DNA of 64,000 bases from Coprococcus aceti (GTDB taxonomy: Bacteria > Bacillota > Clostridia > Lachnospirales > Lachnospiraceae), in assembly GCF_025567285.1 (NCBI RefSeq), contig NZ_JAOQJT010000001.1, positions 501,159 to 565,158 of the forward strand. The letters run 5' to 3'. Position numbers and translations under genes: made by a program. Below are positions 26,827 to 35,689 of the stretch, one piece after another. The stretch's first letter is position 1. Each line of letters opens with the position of its first letter. Under the pieces are notes generated by a model. The model did no database searches. It was not told where the DNA came from and was given only the letters and a program-made list of their open reading frames with translations.

Positions 26827-28854
26827 ATGGCGGTACTTCCTATGAAGAAGATTGAGATCTGTGCCATGAAGAGGGACAGAAAAGCAATTCTTGAGAAGCT
26901 CCAGTCGCTGGGAATGGTTGAGATACAGACTGATAACGAAGAGACTGATGACTTCAGGAAGATGAGTACCACAAGCCAGAGAGCAAAGTACGAGAAGAGA
27001 GTACAGAATACAGATGAAGCCTTACAGATAATTGATAAATATGCTCCGGAGGAGAAATCCATATTTGCCAGCCTGGAAGGACGGCAGGAGGCGTCAGAGG
27101 CTGACATTCAGGAGATCATAGCTGGAAGATGGGATTATAACCGTAAGGTTAAAAAGATCCAGGAGATCAGCAAGGACATAGCCGGCTGTGAGGCGGGAAT
27201 AGTCAAATGTCAGGTGGCTATAGACGGATTGGCGCCGTGGCTGAATATGGACATACCGATCAATACCACAGGGACCGAGAAGACGGATGTGATGATCGGA
27301 ACTATGCCACCGGGGCTCACGGAGACGGATATTCAGGGGTATATAAGCTCTGCGGAACCGGAGATAGCGGGATACACAGTCACTGTTGTAGGATCTGATA
27401 AGGACCAGACTTGTATGGTGGCAATAGCCATTAAAACTGTATCACAGAGGGTGGAGGAGATATTGAGATCCCATGGATTTACAAGAATTTCGTATTTCTC
27501 CAAAAGAACACCTGAACAGAAGACGGATAAGTACAGGGCGGATATAAGGGAGTTCGAACAGTGGATAGAGGACAAGAAGAATGAACTAGTATCCATGGCT
27601 GATGACAGAGACAAGCTGAGACTTCTGGCTGACTATTACCGCATAAGGGCGGATAAATATAAGGTCCTTGGAGGCCTTCTCCAGTCAAAGAGCACATTTG
27701 TCATATCGGGATATGTGCTGGAGAGAGATGCAGACAGGGTAGTGGCTGTACTCAATGAGAATTTCAGCCTGATGGCTGATGTATATGATGTTCCGGAGGA
27801 TGAAGCGGCACCTATACAGCTTCAGAATCCGAAGATGTTCGCATCGGCGGAGGGCGTACTGGAGTCATTTGGACTTCCGGGAAAAGGTGAGATGGATCCG
27901 ACCACACCGATGGCGATATTCTATATATTCCTGTTCGGACTCATGTTGTCCGATGCGGCGTATGGACTCATCATATTCCTGGCATGTTTTATTTTGATCA
28001 GGAAATTCCCGAAGATGGAGAACGGACTTCAAAAGTCCCTGCGTCTGTTCATGTACTGTGGTATATCCACACTGATATGGGGAATATTATTTGGTGGTTT
28101 TTTCGGAGACCTGATAACGGTGGTATCGAGGACGTTTTTCCACCACGAGGTGACGTTCAAGCCGGTATGGTTTGCACCGCTGGATGACCCGATGAAGCTT
28201 TTGTTATTCTCTTTGCTGTTCGGACTTATACATTTGTTCGGCGGACTGGCACTCAAGGGATATATGTGTCTGAAGAAGGGAGATGCGAAATCATTCATAT
28301 GCGACGTGCTGTCGTGGTTCATGCTCATCACAGGACTTGTGCTGATGCTCATGCCGACGGAGCTGTTCGCATCTATAGCACAGATGCAGTTCAATTTCCC
28401 TGGATGGCTTAAGAATACAAGCTACGGACTGGCGATTGCGGGAGCTGCGATCATCGTGCTCATGTCGGGAAGAGACCACAAGAATCCGGTGCTCAGACTT
28501 GCACTTGGACTGTATGACATATACAACCTGACAGGCTGGCTGTCAGATCTGCTGTCGTACTCCAGACTTCTTGCACTGGGACTTGCGACAGGAGTTATAG
28601 CACAGGTAATAAACCAGATGGGAAGCATGGCTGGCGATGGAATATTCGGAGCCATAGTGTTCATCATCGTATTTATAGTAGGACATCTGTTCAACCTTGC
28701 GATCAACATGCTGGGAGCATACGTGCACACATGCCGTCTCCAGTATGTAGAGTTCTTCGGCAAATTCTACGAGGGCGGCGGCAATCCATTCAGGCCGTTC
28801 AGGGAGAATACGAAGTACGTTGATATAGTAAGTGGTACAGAAACACAGAAATAA
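26827..28854 (+). CDS. A/V-type ATPase subunit I (a subunit)
   Basis: 675-residue stator subunit carrying the ion half-channels. The N-terminal 340 residues are cytoplasmic and begin MAVLPMKKIEICAMKRDRKA. The C-terminal half has about eight membrane helices with family motifs PTTPMAIFYIFLFGLMLSDAAYG, here seen at 357-379 in part, and YDIYNLTGWLSDLLSYSRLL, in which the essential Arg lies in YSRLLALGLATG. AAGGGGG upstream supports the start. Confidence 0.93.
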   Translation: MAVLPMKKIEICAMKRDRKAILEKLQSLGMVEIQTDNEETDDFRKMSTTSQRAKYEKRVQNTDEALQIIDKYAPEEKSIFASLEGRQEASEADIQEIIAGRWDYNRKVKKIQEISKDIAGCEAGIVKCQVAIDGLAPWLNMDIPINTTGTEKTDVMIGTMPPGLTETDIQGYISSAEPEIAGYTVTVVGSDKDQTCMVAIAIKTVSQRVEEILRSHGFTRISYFSKRTPEQKTDKYRADIREFEQWIEDKKNELVSMADDRDKLRLLADYYRIRADKYKVLGGLLQSKSTFVISGYVLERDADRVVAVLNENFSLMADVYDVPEDEAAPIQLQNPKMFASAEGVLESFGLPGKGEMDPTTPMAIFYIFLFGLMLSDAAYGLIIFLACFILIRKFPKMENGLQKSLRLFMYCGISTLIWGILFGGFFGDLITVVSRTFFHHEVTFKPVWFAPLDDPMKLLLFSLLFGLIHLFGGLALKGYMCLKKGDAKSFICDVLSWFMLITGLVLMLMPTELFASIAQMQFNFPGWLKNTSYGLAIAGAAIIVLMSGRDHKNPVLRLALGLYDIYNLTGWLSDLLSYSRLLALGLATGVIAQVINQMGSMAGDGIFGAIVFIIVFIVGHLFNLAINMLGAYVHTCRLQYVEFFGKFYEGGGNPFRPFRENTKYVDIVSGTETQK

Positions 28855-28882
28855 GAAACCAATTTTAGGAGGAGAAAATATT

Positions 28883-29356
28883 ATGACAATGGGAACGGTT
28901 TTGGCATTAGTGGGAGCTGCGCTTGCAGTAATTCTTGCAGGCATGGGATCTGCATATGGAGTAGGAGTTGCTGGTCAGGCGGCAGCAGGTGTAGTAAGTG
29001 AGGATCCAAGCAAATTCGCAAAAGTTCTTATCATCCAGCTTCTTCCGGGTACACAGGGTATCTATGGACTTCTTGTTGGATTCATAGCATTGTCCAACAT
29101 AGGAATCCTTTCAGGAACACCGAAGGAGCTCACAGTAGCACAGGGACTTATGATGCTTGCAGCATGTCTTCCAATAGCGGTAGTTGGTCTTGTATCAGCA
29201 ATGCACCAGGGCAAGACAGCAGTTGCAGCAGTTGGAATAGTTGTAAAGAAGCCTGATCAGTTTGGTAAGGCGATGCTTTTCCCAGCCATGGTTGAGACAT
29301 ATGCGATCCTTGCACTTCTGGTATCAATTCTTGCGGTAAATGGAATCAAATTATAA
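28883..29356 (+). CDS. A/V-type ATPase rotor subunit K, Na+-type ligand set
   Basis: 157-residue proteolipid with four membrane helices in two hairpins. ATG 28883 follows TTAGGAGG; the longer in-frame ORF overlaps subunit I and is rejected. The ion site is E138 in FPAMVETYAIL. Residues matching the Na+ ligands of Enterococcus hirae NtpK are also present: T58 and Q59 in LLPGTQG and Q109 in MHQGK. The first hairpin has Gln in place of the carboxylate, giving one site per four helices. Na+ coupling is inferred. Confidence 0.92.
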   Translation: MTMGTVLALVGAALAVILAGMGSAYGVGVAGQAAAGVVSEDPSKFAKVLIIQLLPGTQGIYGLLVGFIALSNIGILSGTPKELTVAQGLMMLAACLPIAVVGLVSAMHQGKTAVAAVGIVVKKPDQFGKAMLFPAMVETYAILALLVSILAVNGIKL

Positions 29357-29380
29357 CTTTTTGTAAGGAGGATGTACTTT

Positions 29381-29983
29381 ATGACGGGATTGGAAACAAT
29401 CGTAGAACAGATCCTTCAGGAAGCGCAGAAGGAAGCTGAAGAGATCAAAGCTCAGGCTGCCAGAAACGCGGATTCCATCATTGCAAATGCCAAAAAGACT
29501 GTGGATAAGATGAATGAGGAGACCAGAGAGAAGGTTGCCCAGGCAGAAAAGTCCGGATCATTCAGGGCAAAGTCCTCATCAGAACTTAAGAAGAGACAGG
29601 CGATACTTGCGGCAAAGCAGTCCATAATTGGGAATATGCTGGATAAGGCATATGACGCAATGGTGGCGCTCCCGGATGAGGAGTATTTCCAGGTGATCGT
29701 CAAATGTCTGGAGAAGTCGGTACAGCCGAAAAGCGGAGAGATATGTTTCTCCGGGAAAGACAGAAAACGACTTACACCACAGACTGAGAAGCAGATAGAG
29801 CAGATAGCTACAGCTCATGGAGGAAGCCTTAAGGTGTCCAATGGGAACTGTGATATAGATGGAGGATTTATCCTGATCTACGGAGGAATCGAGGAAAACT
29901 GTTCATTCAGGGCGATGCTGGACGCGAACAGAGAACATTTGGCAGACAAGGTAAATGAATTATTATTTGTTGATAACAGATAG
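29381..29983 (+). CDS. A/V-type ATPase subunit E
   Basis: 200-residue peripheral-stalk protein. The N-terminal half is a long charged helix (EEIKAQAARNADSIIANAKK) and the C-terminal half a compact domain ending DKVNELLF. ATG 29381 is chosen because TAAGGAGG ends nine bases upstream; ATG 29372 directly abuts it. It should pair with the coiled-coil product of 26478. Confidence 0.88.
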   Translation: MTGLETIVEQILQEAQKEAEEIKAQAARNADSIIANAKKTVDKMNEETREKVAQAEKSGSFRAKSSSELKKRQAILAAKQSIIGNMLDKAYDAMVALPDEEYFQVIVKCLEKSVQPKSGEICFSGKDRKRLTPQTEKQIEQIATAHGGSLKVSNGNCDIDGGFILIYGGIEENCSFRAMLDANREHLADKVNELLFVDNR

Positions 29984-29997
29984 CTGGAGGTAGGCAG

Positions 29998-30969
29998 ATG
30001 GCAGACAAATATATATATGCAGTTGCCAGGATCAGGGCACTTGAGATGACGCTTATGAGTCAGGCAGTCATAGAACAGCTCGTGGCCACGGATTCCTACA
30101 AGAAGGCGGTTCAGTTCATCATAGAGAAGGGCTGGGGCGATAGTGATAAAGCCAGTATGGATGAAAATGACATACTTAGGGCGGAGACTGACAAGACGTG
30201 GGCTGCTGTGGCTGAGATGGTGGATGATATGTCCGTGTTCGATGTCATAAGACTTCCAGATCTGTATCACAACCTCAAGGCGGCGATCAAGACTGTGGTT
30301 GCCGGGGAGACTCCTGCCCATGTGTTCTTCGACAATGCCGAGATAGACGGTCAGAAGATGCTGTCCATCGTAAGTGACAAGGCGTGGGACAGACTTCCAG
30401 AACACATGAGAGACTGCGCGAGGGAGGCTTGGGACTGTATGGCACAGGCTGGAGATGGACAGATGTGCGATGCTGTGATAGACCGAGGAACACTGCTGGC
30501 AATCATGCAGGCTGCAAAGAAGGCAGATGACAGCCTGCTCAGGGATTATGCAGAGACGACGGTGGCTGTTGCAGATATCAAGATAGCGGTGAGATCCATG
30601 AAGACAGGTAAAAACAAGGATTTCATGAAGAGAGCCATGGCGGAGTGCAATACTCTGGATATTGACAGGCTGGCGACGGCTGCGGTGGCTGGCATGGAGG
30701 AGATAGAGAGATACCTTGCAGATACAGCATACGCTGGTGGGGCAGAGGCACTTTCTAAGTCGGCATCGGCATTTGAGAGATGGTGTGACAACCGTATCAT
30801 AGAAACGATAAAGCCTCAGAAGTACAACCCATTTACGGTGGGACCGATAGTGGCGTACATTCTGGCGAGGCTCAACGAGATAAAGACAGTCAGGATCATA
30901 TTGACATGCAAGCTGAACCAGCTTCCGGAGGAGGCTATCAGGGAAAGGGTAAGGGAGATGTATGTATAA
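29998..30969 (+). CDS. A/V-type ATPase subunit C (d subunit)
   Basis: 323-residue, mostly helical protein that links the rotor ring to the central shaft. It opens YIYAVARIRALEMTLMS, the usual N-terminus, and contains the NPFTVGPIVAYILARLNEIK stretch typical of the family near residue 277. GGAGGTAGGC precedes the ATG. Its end overlaps subunit F by eight bases. Confidence 0.92.
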   Translation: MADKYIYAVARIRALEMTLMSQAVIEQLVATDSYKKAVQFIIEKGWGDSDKASMDENDILRAETDKTWAAVAEMVDDMSVFDVIRLPDLYHNLKAAIKTVVAGETPAHVFFDNAEIDGQKMLSIVSDKAWDRLPEHMRDCAREAWDCMAQAGDGQMCDAVIDRGTLLAIMQAAKKADDSLLRDYAETTVAVADIKIAVRSMKTGKNKDFMKRAMAECNTLDIDRLATAAVAGMEEIERYLADTAYAGGAEALSKSASAFERWCDNRIIETIKPQKYNPFTVGPIVAYILARLNEIKTVRIILTCKLNQLPEEAIRERVREMYV

Positions 30970-31282
30970 GATAGCTGTTATGGGCGATTATGACAGTATA
31001 TACGGATTTGCAACTCTGGGCCTGGATACATTCCCTGTAGATAATCTGGATTATGGGGTCACGTTGCTGAAAAGGCTGGCGGAGGACAATTATGCAGTCA
31101 TATATATGACCGAGGCACTGGCTTCGGATCTCAATAAAGAGATAGACAGATACAGAGAGGTTATGAAGCCTGCGATCATTCTCATACCGGGGATATCTGG
31201 CAATACAGGGGCTGGAATAGCGGGAGTAAAGAAATCCGTTGAGCAGGCTGTAGGCTCGGATATTTTATTTAATGAAGAGTAG
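30962..31282 (+). CDS. A/V-type ATPase subunit F
   Basis: 106-residue central-shaft regulatory subunit. The Rossmann-like start KIAVMGDYDSIYGFATLG and the Ala/Gly-rich segment IILIPGISGNTGAG near the end are typical. It overlaps subunit C, indicating coupled translation. Confidence 0.92.
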   Translation: MYKIAVMGDYDSIYGFATLGLDTFPVDNLDYGVTLLKRLAEDNYAVIYMTEALASDLNKEIDRYREVMKPAIILIPGISGNTGAGIAGVKKSVEQAVGSDILFNEE

Positions 31283-31318
31283 TGGAGCATACAAATAGAA
31301 GGGAGCGTGAGCTGTTAA

Positions 31319-33082
31319 GTGGCTACAGGAAAGATTAAGAAGGTCGCCGGACCACTGGTCATCGCTGAGGGCATGCGTGATGCAAATATGTACGACGTGG
31401 TGCGTGTAAGTGAGAGCAGACTTATCGGCGAGATCATAGAGATGCACGGAGATCAGGCATCAGTTCAGGTATACGAGGAGACATCAGGACTTGCACCGGG
31501 AGCACCAGTCGAGTCAACGGGAATGCCTCTGTCAGTTGAACTGGGACCGGGACTTATAAGCAGTATATACGATGGAATCCAGAGACCACTGGATGATATC
31601 ATGAAGATATGTGGTAACAACCTGAAGCGAGGAGTAGAAGTTCCATCGCTGAAGAGAGATATCAAGTGGACATTTGTGCCGACTGCCAAGGTGGGTGATA
31701 AAGTGTCGGCAGGCGATGTGATAGGAACAGTTCAGGAGACTGTGGTCGTCACACAGAAGATCATGGTGCCTTATGGTGTGACAGGAACCATCAAAGAGAT
31801 AAAGGCAGGAGAATTCACAGTTGAGGAGACTGTGTGTGTGGTTGAGACAGACAAGGGTGACAGGGAGCTGACACTCATGCAGAAGTGGCCGGTTCGTAAG
31901 GGCCGTCCATATCAGGAAAAGATACCACCGATCATGCCACTTATCACAGGACAGAGAGTTGTAGATACATTCTTCCCTATAGCAAAGGGAGGAGTGGCTG
32001 CGGTTCCCGGACCTTTCGGAAGCGGCAAGACAGTTATCCAGCATCAGCTTGCAAAGTGGGCTGAGGCGGATATCGTTGTCTACATCGGATGCGGAGAGCG
32101 CGGAAATGAGATGACAGATGTTCTGAACGAGTTCCCAGAGCTGAAGGATCCGAAGACCGGACATTCACTCATGCAGAGAACAGTCCTCATAGCCAACACA
32201 TCGGATATGCCGGTTGCGGCCAGAGAGGCATCTATATATACGGGTATAACTATAGCTGAGTATTTCCGTGATATGGGTTACTCGGTGGCACTCATGGCGG
32301 ATTCCACATCGCGTTGGGCTGAGGCGCTCAGAGAGATGTCAGGACGTCTGCAGGAGATGCCTGGTGAGGAGGGTTACCCTGCTTACCTCGGTTCAAGACT
32401 TGCACAGTTCTACGAGAGAGCCGGAATGGTCAAGACTCTCGGCAGCGAGGGCAGAACCGGAGCACTGTCGGTTATCGGTGCGGTTTCTCCTCCGGGTGGT
32501 GATATTTCCGAGCCGGTTTCACAGGCAACACTTCGAATCGTCAAGGTATTCTGGGGACTGGATTCATCGCTTGCGTACAAGAGACATTTTCCTGCCATCA
32601 ACTGGCTGACCTCATACTCTCTGTATGTGGACAATATGGGCAAATGGTTCGAGGAAAATGTAAATGAAAAGTTCATGGTCGACAGACAGAAGATGATGAC
32701 CCTGCTTCAGGAGGAGGCAGAGCTCGATGAGATCGTTAAGATGGTAGGTATGGATGCCCTTTCAGCGGGAGACCGACTGAAGATGGAGGCGGCGAGATCC
32801 ATCAGAGAGGATTTTCTTCACCAGAACTCATTCCATGATGTGGACACATACACACCGCTTCACAAGCAGTTTCTGATGATGGAGCTCATCATGGCATTTT
32901 ATGAGGAGTCAGCGCAGGCACTGGCCGGTGGAGCAAGCATAAGAAATATTCTGAACATGCCGATCAGAGAAAAGATCGGACGATTCAAATATGTGCTTCC
33001 TGAGAATGTGGATGAAGAGTACGAGAAGATATCCAGGGAGCTTGACAAGGAGCTTCAGGAAGCTATAGAGAAGGAGGACTAA
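31319..33082 (+). CDS. A/V-type ATPase catalytic subunit A
   Basis: 587-residue nucleotide-hydrolysing subunit. It starts ATGKIKKVAGPLVIAEGM, has the non-homologous bulge region at about 110-190, the Walker A PGPFGSGKTVIQHQ, the catalytic Glu in GCGERGNEM, and the Walker B region SVALMADSTSRWAEALRE. GTG 31319 is the start. AAGGGAG is 13 bases upstream, longer than usual, but no other start fits. Confidence 0.96.
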   Translation: MATGKIKKVAGPLVIAEGMRDANMYDVVRVSESRLIGEIIEMHGDQASVQVYEETSGLAPGAPVESTGMPLSVELGPGLISSIYDGIQRPLDDIMKICGNNLKRGVEVPSLKRDIKWTFVPTAKVGDKVSAGDVIGTVQETVVVTQKIMVPYGVTGTIKEIKAGEFTVEETVCVVETDKGDRELTLMQKWPVRKGRPYQEKIPPIMPLITGQRVVDTFFPIAKGGVAAVPGPFGSGKTVIQHQLAKWAEADIVVYIGCGERGNEMTDVLNEFPELKDPKTGHSLMQRTVLIANTSDMPVAAREASIYTGITIAEYFRDMGYSVALMADSTSRWAEALREMSGRLQEMPGEEGYPAYLGSRLAQFYERAGMVKTLGSEGRTGALSVIGAVSPPGGDISEPVSQATLRIVKVFWGLDSSLAYKRHFPAINWLTSYSLYVDNMGKWFEENVNEKFMVDRQKMMTLLQEEAELDEIVKMVGMDALSAGDRLKMEAARSIREDFLHQNSFHDVDTYTPLHKQFLMMELIMAFYEESAQALAGGASIRNILNMPIREKIGRFKYVLPENVDEEYEKISRELDKELQEAIEKED

Positions 33083-33086
33083 GACT

Positions 33087-34457
33087 ATGCCAAAGGAATA
33101 TAGAACTATACAGGAAGTTGCGGGTCCTCTGATGCTGGTGCACGGAGTTGAGAATGTAGCTTATGATGAGCTGGGTGAGATTGAGCTGGCGGACGGCGAG
33201 ATCAGACGATGCAAGGTCCTTGAGATAAATGGCGAGGACGCCCTGGTACAGCTCTTTGAGAATTCGACAGGTATCAACCTTTCAAACAGCAAAGTAAGAT
33301 TCCTTGGAAGGAGTATGGAGCTCGGCGTATCAGAAGATATGCTTGGCCGTGTATTTGACGGACTTGGAAGACCTATAGATGGCGGCCCTGAGATACTTCC
33401 TGATGAGAGAAGAGATATCAATGGTCTGCCGATGAATCCGGCTGCCAGGAACTATCCGTCTGAGTTCATTCAGACAGGTATATCAGCCATAGACGGACTG
33501 AACACACTGGTAAGAGGACAGAAGCTGCCGATATTCTCGGCTTCAGGACTTCCGCACAGCCAGCTTGCAGCACAGATAGCAAGACAGGCAAAGGTGCGCG
33601 GAACAGATGAGCCATTCGCCGTCGTATTTGCAGCCATGGGTATCACATTTGAGGAGGCAAACTTCTTCACAGAGAGCTTCAAGGAGACTGGTGCCATAGA
33701 CAGAACAGTCCTCTTTATCAACCTGGCAAATGATCCTGCTGTTGAGCGAATCGCCACACCTAGAATGGCGCTTACCGCCGCTGAGTATCTTGCATTTGAG
33801 AAGAACATGCACGTTCTGGTAATCCTCACGGATATCACGAACTATGCGGATGCACTTCGTGAGGTATCAGCCGCAAGAAAAGAGGTTCCGGGACGCCGTG
33901 GTTATCCTGGATACATGTACACTGACCTGGCAACTCTGTATGAGAGAGCCGGAAGACAGAAGGGTAAGAATGGAAGTATAACCATGATACCGATCCTGAC
34001 CATGCCTGAGGATGACAAGACTCATCCTATACCAGACCTTACGGGATATATCACAGAGGGACAGATCATTCTCTCAAGAGAGCTGTACAGAAAGGGAGTC
34101 ACACCGCCTATCGATGTACTTCCATCACTGTCCAGACTTAAGGATAAGGGAACCGGTGAGGGCAAGACCAGAGGAGATCATGCCAGCACCATGAACCAGT
34201 TATTTGCAGCTTATTCAAGAGGAAAGGATGCCAAGGAACTTATGACTATCCTGGGTGAGTCGGCACTTTCGGATATAGATATTATATATGCAAAGTTTGC
34301 AGAGGCATTTGAGAAGGAGTATGTATCCCAGGGGTACGGCACCGACAGAAGTATTGAGGAGACACTTGCCATAGGCTGGAAGCTTCTCTCCATTCTTCCT
34401 AGAGCCGAGCTGAAACGTATCGACGACAAGTGGCTTGACATGTATTACGGAAAGTAG
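33087..34457 (+). CDS. A/V-type ATPase subunit B
   Basis: 456-residue regulatory nucleotide-binding subunit. It lacks a Walker A loop (SASGLPHSQLAAQIARQA stands in its place), as is normal for B. Other signatures are FVVFAAMG-like AVVFAAMGITFEEA, RKEVPGRRGYPGYMYTDLA and DLTGYITEGQI. It follows subunit A after four bases. Confidence 0.96.
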   Translation: MPKEYRTIQEVAGPLMLVHGVENVAYDELGEIELADGEIRRCKVLEINGEDALVQLFENSTGINLSNSKVRFLGRSMELGVSEDMLGRVFDGLGRPIDGGPEILPDERRDINGLPMNPAARNYPSEFIQTGISAIDGLNTLVRGQKLPIFSASGLPHSQLAAQIARQAKVRGTDEPFAVVFAAMGITFEEANFFTESFKETGAIDRTVLFINLANDPAVERIATPRMALTAAEYLAFEKNMHVLVILTDITNYADALREVSAARKEVPGRRGYPGYMYTDLATLYERAGRQKGKNGSITMIPILTMPEDDKTHPIPDLTGYITEGQIILSRELYRKGVTPPIDVLPSLSRLKDKGTGEGKTRGDHASTMNQLFAAYSRGKDAKELMTILGESALSDIDIIYAKFAEAFEKEYVSQGYGTDRSIEETLAIGWKLLSILPRAELKRIDDKWLDMYYGK

Positions 34458-34463
34458 TGGGTA

Positions 34464-34667
34464 GGCAATTTTGAAAGATGTAGATTGTGTTCGTCCCCCA
34501 TTGCGGCATATATTGCCAATAGGGGGAGTTTGAGGTCGCCGGTCCTTAGGTGGCGCCTCAAGCGGCACCTTAGTACCGCTGCAGACCGAAATAAGCGGAA
34601 GCGACCCCCGGTTGGCAATATATGCCGCAATGGGGACACAATTAAATGTACGACATTCAAAATTGCC
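34464..34667. repeat. 204-bp inverted-repeat element (MITE-like or large RNA hairpin) between ATPase subunits B and D
   Basis: The outer ends GGCAATTTTGAA (34464-34475) and TTCAAAATTGCC (34656-34667) are exact inverted copies. A second, perfect 24-bp inverted pair lies inside, 34496-34519 against 34612-34635 (the arm begins CCCCATTGCGGCATATATTG). Short sequences between outer and inner arms also pair partly (ATTGTGT with ACACAAT). The 92-base core contains further stems, including GGTCCTTAGGTGGCGC with GCGGCACCTTAGTACC (13 of 16) and CCGCT with AGCGG. There is no coding capacity and no evident target duplication. It is more GC-rich than the surrounding spacers. A miniature transposable element is my first guess; a regulatory or processing RNA structure is the alternative. 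Confidence 0.8.
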
Positions 34668-34736
34668 ATATACACGTTGTCTTTGTAATACATGTCAAGT
34701 AGCTTGAAAATATATTTGGAAGAAAGGAGAAGACAG

Positions 34737-35411
34737 ATGGCTAATGTTGTGGTTAATCCAACCAGAATGGAGCTGACAAGGCTTAAGAAGAAGCTGGTCA
34801 CGGCATCCAGAGGCCATAAGCTCCTTAAGGATAAGCGAGATGAGCTGATGAGGCAGTTCCTTGACATGGCAAGAGAGAATATGGAACTGAGAAAGAAGGT
34901 TGAGGCTGGCATCAAAGCTGCCAACACAGGCTTTGTAATAGCGAAGGCGGGTATGAATGAGCAGACATTGAGTACGGCGCTCATGGCTCCGAAGCAGGAG
35001 GTGCGGATCGCCCTTGGCGACAGGAATGTAATGAGTGTTGACATTCCTGTGTACGACTATAAGACGAAAAGCGCAAATTCAAATGACATCTATTCGTATG
35101 GATTTGCATTTACATCTGGAGAGCTGGACGATGCAGTGAAGTCCCTCTCGGATATACTTCCTGATATGCTGAGATTGGCGGAGGTGGAGAAGTCTTGCCA
35201 GATGCTCGCAGCGGAGATAGAGAAGACCAGAAGGCGTGTAAATGCTCTTGAGCATGTCATCATCCCGGAGACTCGGGAGGGAATAAAGTATATAAGCATG
35301 AAGCTTGATGAGAATGAGCGAAGCACCCAGGTCAGACTTATGAAGGTCAAGGACATGATGCTGGAGGAGGCTCATCACTACAAAGAGCATCAGTTCGAGC
35401 ATGCGCAGTAG
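34737..35411 (+). CDS. A/V-type ATPase subunit D
   Basis: 224-residue central-shaft protein with long N- and C-terminal helices. It begins MANVVVNPTRMELTRLKKKL, the normal NtpD start, with AAAGGAG nine bases upstream of ATG 34737; the upstream in-frame ATG at 34692 is rejected. The C-terminal helix (VNALEHVIIPETREGIKYIS) is characteristic. It is the last operon gene, placed 279 bases after subunit B because of the inserted element. Confidence 0.94.
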   Translation: MANVVVNPTRMELTRLKKKLVTASRGHKLLKDKRDELMRQFLDMARENMELRKKVEAGIKAANTGFVIAKAGMNEQTLSTALMAPKQEVRIALGDRNVMSVDIPVYDYKTKSANSNDIYSYGFAFTSGELDDAVKSLSDILPDMLRLAEVEKSCQMLAAEIEKTRRRVNALEHVIIPETREGIKYISMKLDENERSTQVRLMKVKDMMLEEAHHYKEHQFEHAQ

Positions 35412-35452
35412 ACAGAATGATATTTAAACTTATAGGACAAAAGTTTTGATAA

Positions 35453-35495
35453 AAACCGCCCACACCTCAGATAAATAAAAGGGTGTGGGCGGTTT
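35453..35495 (+). terminator. intrinsic terminator of the A/V-ATPase operon
   Basis: AAACCGCCCACACC (35453-35466) and GGTGTGGGCGGTTT (35482-35495) form a perfect 14-bp stem; a weaker T-rich tail follows. Confidence 0.8.
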
Positions 35496-35667
35496 GATCT
35501 TCTTGTGGACGGGAACTGAAAATAATCTGTATTTCCAGTTTGCTGGAAGCAAGACTGTTGCAAGAGTATCAAAGTATGAGATAAGCCAGATAGGCGACAA
35601 GGTTTCGTTCGTATTCATGCCACATAAGCTGCACTTCTTTGACAGCACAACCGAAAAAACAATCTAA
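35485..35667 (+). pseudogene. 3' remnant of a sugar ABC-transporter ATPase (MsmK/UgpC-type TOBE domain)
   Basis: The 60-codon frame reads GTENNLYFQFAGSKTVARVS followed by IGDKVSFVFMPHKLHFFDST, then a stop. This is the typical end of MsmK/UgpC ATPases (strand, VGD..., HLFD). No ATPase core is present upstream, where the ATPase-operon terminator lies instead. It therefore appears to be the last roughly 50 codons of a deleted gene, next to a sucrose hydrolase that such transporters often accompany. It is unlikely to be translated as shown, since no ribosome site is visible. Confidence 0.6.
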
Positions 35668-35689
35668 TCAAGAAGAAGGAGGTCACAGT

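Noticed and set aside
34445..35044. 199-codon minus-strand frame crossing the inverted-repeat element
   Set aside because: It is a shadow of subunit D extended through the element; there is no family resemblance or start signal.
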